A stretch of DNA of 9,398 nt from Bacteroidia bacterium (GTDB lineage Bacteria > Bacteroidota > Bacteroidia > NS11-12g > UBA955), in assembly GCA_014376345.1 (NCBI GenBank), contig JACMRS010000055.1, forward strand, positions 1 through 9,398, given 5' to 3'. This document shows, one piece after another, positions 1-7,400 of the stretch. Positions within the stretch are counted from its first letter, which is position 1, and each line of letters begins with the position of its first letter. The notes below the pieces were generated by a model. That model did no database searches and had not been told where the DNA came from. It saw nothing but the letters and a program-made list of their open reading frames with translations. The position numbers were made by a program, and so were the translations under genes.

Positions 1-1760
1 GCAGAAACAGAATTAATAAAAAATATTTATTGCTTCTCATACCTGCGTTTTTACTGGCGATGGTTAGTCAGCTACAGTCTTTTTTGTTCATTTTTACAGC
101 CGGTTTCTATTGTACGTTTATGGCATTCAATATTATTTTTTCGGGTAATAAAAATGTTGCGTCCAATGAAGGTGAAGTTTTAAATAGAAGTAAATGGATC
201 AATAAATATTCTATTGTAGCTGTACTTAATATTATTGCTGTGGTGTTATTGTTTACGCCGCTTGCGGAGGTTTTAATGCGTCCGATTATCGAAGTGTTTC
301 TTCCTAAAAACATTGCTACATTAATTTTACCAAACTGGGTTGAAATTGGCAAGGCAATGAAAGGTAATTTTTATGATCCTTATTTAACACCGACTTTTTA
401 TTTTATTGCACTTTTATTTATAGGCTTTTTAGCAACTTATAAATTCAACAAAAAGGTTTCTTATTATATTTTAGCAACTTTTGTAATATCAGCTATAATT
501 TTACCTAAATGGTCTGCAACCATTGATTCTATGGCTGCCACAACCTGTTATAAGTCATTTATAACTTATGTAAATGTTATGATAACAGACATGAAATATT
601 ATGCAGTTATTGCATTTATTGGCTTTGTAACAAGTTTTTTTATCAGCAGAAAATCAGGGTTTTATTTAATTGCAATATTTATTATTCCGGTAATACTGAT
701 GAGTTTTATTTTAAGAGAACCTTGTCATGCAAAATATCTGAGTTTTATTTACCCTGCCTTTATTATTGCAGGTTCAGCCGGGCTGTATTCATTAGCGTTT
801 AAAGTGTTTCCTTCATTTATAAAGGTTAACAGTGAAACTTTAAATTACAGCAGGGCAACAACTGTAGCCTCGCTGATATTATTTATTTTGATTTTACCTT
901 TAAAAGAAATCAAGGCAATGGTAACTAGAGATCTTCACGGAAACCCGGTGCCAAAAGAGCTTTCAGAAATTTCATTTGTTAACTGGAGAGAGCCTTGCGA
1001 GTATATTAAGGAAAACATGCAAAAAGGTGATTTAGTTATGTCTACTGTAATTCAGGCACCACAGTTTTATCTTGACAATGACCAGACTATCTGGTTCAGG
1101 CAGATGAAATACGATGCGAAAGTGCGTAAATATGTTCCAAATCCTCCGGAACTTGCAAAAAACAAAGCATCTACCTATGAAGCACTTGTTGCAACGGTGA
1201 AAAATAACCCACGCGGTTGGCTTCTTGCGGATTATTATTTCATTAATGCACTTACTGATCCGAATGCCAGACAGTTTTGCGTTGAGAATATGACTTTTCA
1301 TCCTGATGCAAGTCCTGATGGCAGCGTTCAGGTTTTCAGCTGGGACAATTCGAAGCCAAAGCAGTTTCAGTCGCCTGTGTTGGTTGAACTTGGCAAGACT
1401 AATTGTTTCCAGGGCATACGCAGTACGGATCCCGAAGATAAGAATCAGTATTCGACAGAACTTTCATTTAATTTAAATGGTGTTACGCAGGCAAATGCGG
1501 TTCAGTTGGTTGTTGTAAGTGAAAATATAGACAGCGATCAGGAAGCATTTTTGACAATAAATGATAATACGCAAGTTGCCATTACAATTCCTAAGAATAG
1601 TTCGGGCCAAAAAATAAAAGAAAGCGTAATTAATGTTGATAAATCAGCTTTTGTAGAAGGCGCCAATAAAATTCAGTTTATTTACAATGGCGATGATGAC
1701 ACAAACAATGACAATACTAAAGGTTTTGTGATATACAATCTGAATGCTGTATATAAATAA
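1..1760 (+). CDS. Polytopic membrane protein, GT39-like (GT-C) glycosyltransferase candidate, 5'-truncated
   Basis: The reading frame is open to the left edge (first full codon at base 3, reading R-N-R-I-N-K-K-Y-L). The TTG at base 30 lies inside a hydrophobic segment, so the true start is outside the window. Numbering residues from base 30, about eight or nine hydrophobic segments cover residues 1-290 (around 1-37, 61-83, 122-137, 143-160, 190-205, 210-228, 236-257, 277-291). They are followed by a soluble region of about 285 residues, probably extracytoplasmic. The stretch R229-E-P-C-H-A-K-Y-L with F-I-Y-P after it resembles the 'RYL...P' loop common late in the membrane part of GT39/ArnT-like enzymes. 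The following W319-R-E-P-C-E-Y-I and G-D-L-V are also usual in that group. Such enzymes move a sugar from a polyprenyl-phosphate donor to an envelope acceptor. The N-terminal catalytic loop is missing here, so substrate and family remain inference. The last 130 residues look like an added beta-rich domain. Confidence 0.6.
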   Translation, partial: RNRINKKYLLLLIPAFLLAMVSQLQSFLFIFTAGFYCTFMAFNIIFSGNKNVASNEGEVLNRSKWINKYSIVAVLNIIAVVLLFTPLAEVLMRPIIEVFLPKNIATLILPNWVEIGKAMKGNFYDPYLTPTFYFIALLFIGFLATYKFNKKVSYYILATFVISAIILPKWSATIDSMAATTCYKSFITYVNVMITDMKYYAVIAFIGFVTSFFISRKSGFYLIAIFIIPVILMSFILREPCHAKYLSFIYPAFIIAGSAGLYSLAFKVFPSFIKVNSETLNYSRATTVASLILFILILPLKEIKAMVTRDLHGNPVPKELSEISFVNWREPCEYIKENMQKGDLVMSTVIQAPQFYLDNDQTIWFRQMKYDAKVRKYVPNPPELAKNKASTYEALVATVKNNPRGWLLADYYFINALTDPNARQFCVENMTFHPDASPDGSVQVFSWDNSKPKQFQSPVLVELGKTNCFQGIRSTDPEDKNQYSTELSFNLNGVTQANAVQLVVVSENIDSDQEAFLTINDNTQVAITIPKNSSGQKIKESVINVDKSAFVEGANKIQFIYNGDDDTNNDNTKGFVIYNLNAVYK

Positions 1761-1790
1761 CCAATGGTGAAAACAAATATCATCAGTTTT

Positions 1791-1821
1791 CTTGATTTGA
1801 AAAGGTAAACACTTAAATTTG
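1791..1821 (+). promoter_or_regulatory. Probable Bacteroidota-type promoter of gdhA-psd
   Basis: TAAATTTG at 1814-1821 matches the Bacteroidota -7 consensus TAnnTTTG exactly. CTTG at 1791-1794 lies 19 bases upstream and is a one-mismatch -33 element. Transcription would start near 1828 and leave a short A-rich leader of about 24 bases before the gdhA ATG. No hairpin terminator for the preceding gene is visible in the 91-base gap. Confidence 0.6.
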
Positions 1822-1851
1822 CCTCAATTTTTAAAATAAAAATTCACTCAA

Positions 1852-3114
1852 ATGACTAGTAATGCAACCATCCATAGCGATCTAAACCCATTAGATTCGA
1901 TGATGAAGAGATTTGATGAGGCTGCCAAGATTCTTGGTTTGGACGATTCGATTTACAATACTTTAAAATATCCTGCCAAGGCGGTTACTGTTCACTTACC
2001 AATAATGATGGACAATGGCAAGGTACATGTTTTTGAAGGACACCGTGTGCAGCACAGCACCACACTTGGACCATCAAAAGGTGGTATCCGTTATTCAATG
2101 GATGTATCTATTGATGAGGTAAAGGCGCTTGCAGCTTGGATGACTTGGAAATGTGCTGTTGTAGGTATTCCTTATGGTGGCGGAAAAGGCGGTATTAAAT
2201 GTGATCCAAAGAGCATGAGCAAAGGCGAAGTTGAAAGACTTACCAGAGCTTATGCTGCTTCAATGAGCGATGTTTTCGGACCAGACAAGGACATTCCGGC
2301 ACCGGATATGAATACTGGCCAGCAGGAAATGGCTTGGATTGTTGATGAATATTCAAAAATAAAAGGACAATATACTCCGGCAGTCTGCACAGGAAAGCCA
2401 CTAACAATGGGAGGTTCACTCGGAAGAGTTGAAGCAACCGGCAGAGGTGTAATGGTGAGCACACGAAGTGCGCTTGCAAAACTTGGATTAAAACCTCAGG
2501 AATGCACCTGTGTTGTTCAGGGATTTGGTAACGTAGGTTCTATTTCAGCGAAACTAATTGAGATGCTAGGCATTAAAATTATTGGAATTTCTGATGTAAC
2601 CGGAGGATATTATGCACCGGAAGGCATTAAAGTTGAAGATGCGATTAATTACGTAAAAGCAAACGGAAATCTTAAAGGATTTGCAGGTAAAAATATTACA
2701 AACTCAGAACTTCTTGAGTTAGAATGCGACATATTGGTGCCGGCAGCAATGGAAGATCAGATCACTGATCAGAATGCAGGTAACATTAAAGCTAAATTAA
2801 TAGTTGAGGGCGCAAATGGCCCGACAAGTGCAAGTGCAGATGCAATTCTTAACGAAAAAGGCATTATGGTTGTTCCTGACATTCTTGCGAATGCAGGAGG
2901 AGTTACAGTTTCTTATTTCGAATGGGTACAGAACCGCATGGGTTATTTCTGGACAGAAGAGCGTGTAAACCGCAGAGCTGACAGAGTAATGAAGCAAGCT
3001 TTTGATGTTGTTTATGATGCTTCTAAAAAACACAATGTTGCTATGCGAATAGCTGCTTATGTTGTAGCAATGGATAAAGTTGCAACAACACAGAAATTCA
3101 GAGGTGTATTTTAA
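1852..3114 (+). CDS. gdhA: Glutamate dehydrogenase (Glu/Leu/Phe/Val dehydrogenase family)
   Basis: Cytosolic enzyme that interconverts glutamate with 2-oxoglutarate plus ammonia, linking nitrogen and carbon metabolism. The length (420 residues) is that of the hexameric small-subunit family. The active-site signature I106-P-Y-G-G-G-K112-G-G-I-K-C-D-P matches the family pattern, with K112 catalytic. K76 (in SKGGIR), K100 and D152 (in PAPDMN) keep the same spacing to K112 as K89, K113 and D165 do to K125 in the Clostridium symbiosum enzyme. S354 lies in NAGGVTVSYFEW, typical of true glutamate dehydrogenases. These residues favour glutamate over leucine, phenylalanine or valine. The Rossmann fold begins with GFGNVG at 224-229 and has D248 after the second strand. 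Whether NAD or NADP is used cannot be settled by eye. The ATG at 1852 follows a good promoter, and psd follows 15 bases after the stop, so the two are probably co-transcribed. Confidence 0.95.
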   Translation: MTSNATIHSDLNPLDSMMKRFDEAAKILGLDDSIYNTLKYPAKAVTVHLPIMMDNGKVHVFEGHRVQHSTTLGPSKGGIRYSMDVSIDEVKALAAWMTWKCAVVGIPYGGGKGGIKCDPKSMSKGEVERLTRAYAASMSDVFGPDKDIPAPDMNTGQQEMAWIVDEYSKIKGQYTPAVCTGKPLTMGGSLGRVEATGRGVMVSTRSALAKLGLKPQECTCVVQGFGNVGSISAKLIEMLGIKIIGISDVTGGYYAPEGIKVEDAINYVKANGNLKGFAGKNITNSELLELECDILVPAAMEDQITDQNAGNIKAKLIVEGANGPTSASADAILNEKGIMVVPDILANAGGVTVSYFEWVQNRMGYFWTEERVNRRADRVMKQAFDVVYDASKKHNVAMRIAAYVVAMDKVATTQKFRGVF

Positions 3115-3129
3115 TAACACAAAATAAAA

Positions 3130-3780
3130 ATGATTCACAGAGAAGGTTATAAAATGCTGCTGATTACCACGATTGTTCTGGTATTGCTGAATTTATTAGT
3201 GCAATGGTTTACTACCAATACGCTGATATTAACACCGCTTCTGATAATTTCTCTCTTGTTTTTTATCACTATTCTTCAGTTTTTCCGCAATCCATTCAGA
3301 AAAACAGATTTAAATGAAATGCATGTGATTGCACCTGCAGATGGAAAAGTAGTGGTAATTGAAGAAGTGGAAGAACCCGAATATTTTAAGGGTATGCGCA
3401 GGCAGGTAAGTATTTTTATGAGTCCTATAAATGTGCATGTCAACAGAAATCCAATATCAGGAATTGTGAAGTATGCAAAATACCATCCAGGTAAATATCT
3501 TGTAGCTTGGCATCCAAAATCTTCTACCGAAAACGAGAGAACTTCAATAGTTATAGCGAATTCAAGAGCAGAGGTATTATTCAGGCAGGTTGCAGGTGCG
3601 TTAGCAAAAAGAATTGTGATGTATTCAAAGGTTGGCGATCAGGCTATCCAAGGTCATGAAATGGGATTTATTAAATTCGGTTCGCGCATTGATCTGTATT
3701 TGCCTTTAGATGCAAAAATAGAAGTTAAAATTAATGACAAAACGCGCGCCGGTGAAACAGTTGTTGCGACTTTAGTTTAA
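3130..3780 (+). CDS. psd: Phosphatidylserine decarboxylase, short membrane-anchored type
   Basis: Decarboxylates phosphatidylserine to phosphatidylethanolamine, the main aminophospholipid of the inner membrane. The 216-residue length fits the short family of about 210-230 residues. Two hydrophobic segments (about residues 9-27 and 32-53) anchor the N-terminus. The core includes H-V-I-A-P-A-D-G-K near residue 68 and SPINVHVNRNPISG near residues 97-110. The self-cleavage site is F-G184-S185-R-I-D-L-Y-L-P: cutting before S185 (codon at 3682) would give a large beta chain of 184 residues and a 32-residue alpha chain whose N-terminal serine becomes the pyruvoyl cofactor. I prefer the ATG at 3130 over the in-frame ATG at 3154, because I-H-R-E-G before the first membrane segment recurs in Bacteroidota homologues as I remember them. 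The later ATG does, however, have an SD-like AGAAGG at 3141-3146. No pssA is visible nearby, so phosphatidylserine must be supplied by a gene elsewhere. Confidence 0.93.
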   Translation: MIHREGYKMLLITTIVLVLLNLLVQWFTTNTLILTPLLIISLLFFITILQFFRNPFRKTDLNEMHVIAPADGKVVVIEEVEEPEYFKGMRRQVSIFMSPINVHVNRNPISGIVKYAKYHPGKYLVAWHPKSSTENERTSIVIANSRAEVLFRQVAGALAKRIVMYSKVGDQAIQGHEMGFIKFGSRIDLYLPLDAKIEVKINDKTRAGETVVATLV

Positions 3781-3803
3781 TTTCCAAAAATTTCCTATAT
3801 TTG
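3771..3803 (+). promoter_or_regulatory. Probable promoter of the small secreted Cys/Lys protein gene
   Basis: TATATTTG at 3796-3803 matches the Bacteroidota -7 consensus TAnnTTTG exactly. TTTA at 3771-3774, inside the last codons of psd, lies 21 bases upstream as a near-consensus -33 element. The start of transcription is expected near 3810, about 17 bases before the ATG. The gene can therefore be expressed independently of gdhA-psd. There is no terminator after psd, so readthrough from that unit is also possible. Confidence 0.6.
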
Positions 3804-3826
3804 TATTAATCATAAAATCAAAAAAC

Positions 3827-4186
3827 ATGAAAAAAATCGTAATAGTATTTATTCTTGCTCTTGGATCTTTTGCAGTTAATGCTCAAACCAATGCAGCTCC
3901 AAAACCTGCAACAACTGCTTCAGGTTCTACATCAACTTCAGGTTCTACAGTTTCAGAAGAGGAGAAAGCTCCGGTTCCTGCTACTACTGCCGAAACTACA
4001 GAAAGCACACAAGCTAAAGCTACCTGCACAAAAGGAAAAACTTCTTGCTGCAAAGGTAAAACAACTTCTACAAGCACAGCTTCAACTACAGAAACATCTG
4101 CAGCAACTGCTGCTCCAGCTAAAACAGACGCAAAAGCTTGCAAAAAAGGCAAAGCATGTTGCAAAACTAAAAAAACAGGAGCTTAA
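3827..4186 (+). CDS. Small secreted Thr/Ser/Ala-rich protein with two Cys/Lys clusters, function unknown
   Basis: I do not recognise a named family. The 119-residue product starts with a clear signal peptide (MKKIVIVFILALGSFAVNA, cut after A19). Mature Q20 fits the Bacteroidota tendency towards N-terminal glutamine. The rest is low in complexity: a Thr/Ser/Ala/Pro-rich spacer (about 21-66), a first cluster C67-T-K-G-K-T-S-C-C75-K-G-K, a second spacer (79-104), and a second cluster C105-K-K-G-K-A-C-C112-K-T-K-K at the C-terminus. The shared pattern is C-x-K-G-K, one or two residues, C-C-K. All six cysteines sit in these clusters and there is no histidine, which allows metal binding, disulfide cross-linking or redox sensing; none is proven. 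No lipobox, beta-barrel or sorting domain is visible. It has its own promoter and a strong terminator, so it is probably a single-gene transcript. Signal peptide, promoter and terminator together make it a real gene despite the biased composition. Confidence 0.85.
   Translation: MKKIVIVFILALGSFAVNAQTNAAPKPATTASGSTSTSGSTVSEEEKAPVPATTAETTESTQAKATCTKGKTSCCKGKTTSTSTASTTETSAATAAPAKTDAKACKKGKACCKTKKTGA
3918..3949 (+). repeat. 14-base direct repeat, 18-base period, inside the secreted protein gene
   Basis: CTTCAGGTTCTACA occurs exactly at 3918-3931 and again at 3936-3949, a period of 18 bases or six codons. It encodes the repeated S-G-S-T in the spacer (S32-T35 and S38-T41). An in-frame period suggests recent tandem duplication of a codon block, which would change spacer length without shifting the frame. 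Confidence 0.75.
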
Positions 4187-4202
4187 TTAAACATATTTCA
4201 TT

Positions 4203-4237
4203 AAAGCCCTGTTCCTAATTGGAACAGGGCTTTTTTT
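4203..4237 (+). terminator. Strong intrinsic terminator
   Basis: A perfect 13-bp stem (AAAGCCCTGTTCC at 4203-4215 with GGAACAGGGCTTT at 4221-4233) encloses the loop TAATT. The T-run extends to 4237, giving seven Ts. It lies 16 bases after the stop of the secreted protein gene and ends that transcript. The A-rich left foot means it could also stop transcription from the other direction, but no minus-strand gene is present there. Confidence 0.93.
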
Positions 4238-4347
4238 ATGTAAATAAAACTGAAGATGCATTTGAAAACTCTAGCTAACAATTTTAATTTAAATCTCAAT
4301 TTTTAGAACAATGAATAATATATACTACCTAAATCACAGCCAAAAAA

Positions 4348-4381
4348 TCCGTTAATTCCATAAATTCAATAATTTCCGTTA
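4348..4381 (+). repeat. Short AT-rich near-repeats upstream of the DUF2723 promoter
   Basis: TCCGTTA occurs at 4348-4354 and 4375-4381. Between them are three similar octamers, TAATTCCA (4353-4360), TAAATTCA (4361-4368) and TAATTTCC (4370-4377). They sit just upstream of the putative -33 element and could form a regulator site. In sequence this AT-rich, chance similarity is a real alternative. The rest of the gap from 4238 holds only AT-rich sequence with no gene. Confidence 0.3.
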
Positions 4382-4385
4382 TATT

Positions 4386-4419
4386 TTTGATGGTAATATA
4401 TTATAAATCTGTATTTTCG
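4386..4419 (+). promoter_or_regulatory. Possible promoter of the DUF2723 gene
   Basis: TATTTTCG at 4412-4419 matches TAnnTTTG with one mismatch (C for T). TTTG at 4386-4389 lies 22 bases upstream, one base longer than usual. Transcription would begin near 4426, about 20 bases before the ATG. A strong terminator stands upstream, so the gene needs a promoter in this 259-base gap; this is the best-placed candidate. Confidence 0.45.
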
Positions 4420-4445
4420 CTCGTTATTAAGAATTCTGACTTATC

Positions 4446-7400
4446 ATGATGAAATATAAAGTATTAAACAATGTTACCGGTTGGGTGATGTTCATTATTT
4501 CCCTGACGGTTTATATGCTTACACTGGAACCTTCGGTGAGCTTATGGGACTGTGGTGAATTTATTTCTGCAGCATACAAATTGCAGGTAGTGCATCCTCC
4601 AGGAGCACCTTTTTTCCTTCTTTTAGGTCGTATTTTCACAATGTTTGCACCGGATAAGGAACATGTTGCTTTTGCTGTTAACACCATGTCGGCAGTTGTT
4701 AGTGCACTTACTGTTTTATTTACATTCTGGATCACAACGCATTTTGCACGCAAAATGCTGGTTAAAACAGGTGAACCTGATATTTCAAACAGCATCATGA
4801 TAATTGGCAGTGGCGCAGTAGCTGCTTTGGCACTTACTTTTTCAGATTCATTCTGGTTTAGCGCTGTTGAAGGCGAGGTTTACGCAATGTCATCTGCATT
4901 TACTGCACTTACATTCTGGGCTATGCTTAAATGGGAAGACAGCACTACAGGTATTGAAGCCGAAGGCAACAGAAACCATGGCATCAAAAGTCGTTATGCA
5001 GATAAGTGGCTTGTAATTATTGCTTACATTATCGGACTGGCAATAGGAACTCACTTATTGAACCTCCTGGTAATTCCTGCAATTGTATTTATTTATTATT
5101 TCAAAAAATTCGAAGTCACCAGAAATGGTTTGATTATTTCATTTATCATGGGACTTGTAGTACTGTTTTTTGTGCAGACAGGTATTATACCCGGCGTACC
5201 TTCATTAATGAAGTCCATGGATATTTTCTTTGTAAATGATCTTGGTTTTGGTTTTGGATCCGGTATAATTTTCACGTTGCTGTTAATTATTGGTGGTATT
5301 ACTGCCGGAATTATTATTTCTAAAAAGAAAGGCATGCGCAATTTAAACTTAGCGTTTATTTGCTTTGCGTATATAATTCTGGGTTATTCATCTTATGCAA
5401 TGGTGATGGTTCGTTCATTAGACAACCCGCCTATTGACATGAACAATCCGGCAGATCCTATCAACATGCTTAGCTATATTAATCGCGAGCAATATGGCGA
5501 CAGGCCGCTTCTTTACGGACCCTATTTTAACATACCACAGGACGGAGAGAATTTTATTCAGAAAGAAAAAGGTGACATTTATACAAAAGATTCTACAACT
5601 TACAGAATCACCGGTAAAAAATACGATTACGAGTATGCACCTGAATACTGCACTTATTTCCCAAGAATGGGTGATTATGGCAAAGAGAATGGCGCAGCAG
5701 GTTACAGGTACTGGTCGAGCGGTAATATGAACGATATTCAGAACACTATAGACCAACTTCAAAATCAATTGCGTCAGACAAAAGACCCGGAGCAAAGACA
5801 GAAAATTGCTGAGGAAATTCGCGAAAATGAGCTTATTAAACCTACAATGCTTGAGAATATTTCATTCTTTTTTAGCTATCAGATTGGTCACATGTATATC
5901 CGTTATTTCATGTGGAACTTTGTAGGAAGACAAAACGACCAGCAAGGAAGTTCATACAACAGAATTGTTGATGGCAACTGGATTAGTGGTATTGGTATTA
6001 TTGACAATGCCAGACTTGGCCCACAAGGCAAGATGCCGGATTCTATGAAAAACAATCTTGGTAAAAATAAATTTTATTTTCTTCCGCTTATACTTGGTTT
6101 GCTTGGACTTTACTTCCATTACAAGCGAGGTAAAAAGGATGCAATAGTAACTTTGATACTCTTTATATTTACCGGAATATTGATTAATGTGTTCCTTAAT
6201 CAACCACCCTTTGAGCCCAGGGAAAGGGATTATTCTCTGGTAGGTTCATTCCAGACATTCTGTATCTGGGTTGGTTTGGGCGTGTTATTTATTGCAGATC
6301 AGCTCAGAAAAAAAATGAATCTGAAAACTGCAGGAATTATAGCCACAGTTGTTTCCATTCTTGCAGCGCCTGTATTAATGGCTAAAGACGGCTGGGATGA
6401 CCATGACCGTTCAGGAAGAAGGCTGGGGATTGATTTCGCAATCGATTATCTTGAATCTTGTGCTCCTAATGCCATTCTTTTCACAAATGGCGACAATGAC
6501 ACATACCCATTATGGTTTGCTCAGAACGTTGAAGGAATCAGGCCAGATATCAGAATTATTAATTACAACTTACTTCCTACAGACTGGTATTCACAAGTAC
6601 TTAAAGATAAGGTATATGATTCCGAGCCACTTCCTCTTACATTAACTAAAGCAGATCTTGCTGCAGGTAAAAATGAATACATGCAGGTTGATAACACAGG
6701 TATGGATCCAAATAAATTTTACACATTGCGTTCTGTATTAAAAGACATGCTTGATAAAGGTAACGGACTTATTAAAACCCTTAACTTCAAAATCAATATC
6801 ACACCTGAAGATAAGAAGAAGATCATTGCTAATGGGGTTGTTCCTATAACTGATACTGCGCTTATTGTAAATGAAATTAACTTTAAATTACAAGGTGGCA
6901 GACTCAGCAAAGGCGAACTTGTTCTTCTTGATTTAATTGCAACAAATGCTGAAAGAGGTTGGGAAAGACCAATATACTTTACTACAACTTCCGGAAGTGA
7001 AAGTTTCGCTAATCTTGAAGCTTATTTTCAATTAGAAGGGCTGACCTACAGGTTTGTTCCAATAAAAACTGAAGGTGCTTCAAGAGGCAATGTTCCAAGA
7101 ACTGCTGATGACATTCTTTACAAAAATTTAATGGAAAAATTCAGGTTCAGCAATATCAAGGATAAGAAAAACTTCTATCTTGATGATAAAGCCACACTTG
7201 TACCAAATGTACTTCAAAATTTATTTACTCAAATGGCAATGGATTATGCAAACAAATATGAAAAAGCTAAATTTGACATTGCCAATGATTCAACTATATT
7301 AAGATCTTCTCCTGCTGAGGCACAACAATTAAAAAGCACTCTTGAAAAAGACATGGAAATGTATAAAACCAGAGGTGTTGCGCTTCTTAAACGTTCACAT

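Noticed and set aside
30..32. TTG at base 30 as the start of the left-edge gene
   Set aside because: The frame continues open and hydrophobic to the window edge, so this is an internal leucine codon of a truncated gene.
3883..4164. Antisense open frame of 93 codons, Val/Ala-rich
   Set aside because: It mirrors the Thr/Ser/Ala codons of the sense gene. No minus-strand promoter or product feature supports it.
3827..4186. The Thr/Ser-rich secreted protein as a substrate of the neighbouring DUF2723 enzyme through the D-(S/T) glycosylation motif
   Set aside because: The only aspartate in the protein (D101) is followed by alanine, so the Bacteroidota D-(S/T) motif is absent. Another type of O-linkage cannot be judged from sequence.
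3855..4190. Open frame of 111 codons in another plus frame across the secreted protein gene, Leu/Gln/Lys-rich
   Set aside because: It is a by-product of the GCx/ACx codon runs of the Ala/Thr-rich protein. It has no signal peptide or domain, whereas the main frame has a signal peptide and a well-placed promoter and terminator.
4256..4355. Two tiny open frames (16 codons from 4256, 14 codons from 4311) in the gap before the DUF2723 gene
   Set aside because: They are low-complexity AT-rich sequence with no promoter or start context that singles them out, so a leader peptide role cannot be supported.
5418..5795. Antisense open frame of 125 codons inside the DUF2723 gene
   Set aside because: It lies entirely within a well-supported coding region with conserved motifs, and the translation shows no recognisable domain.
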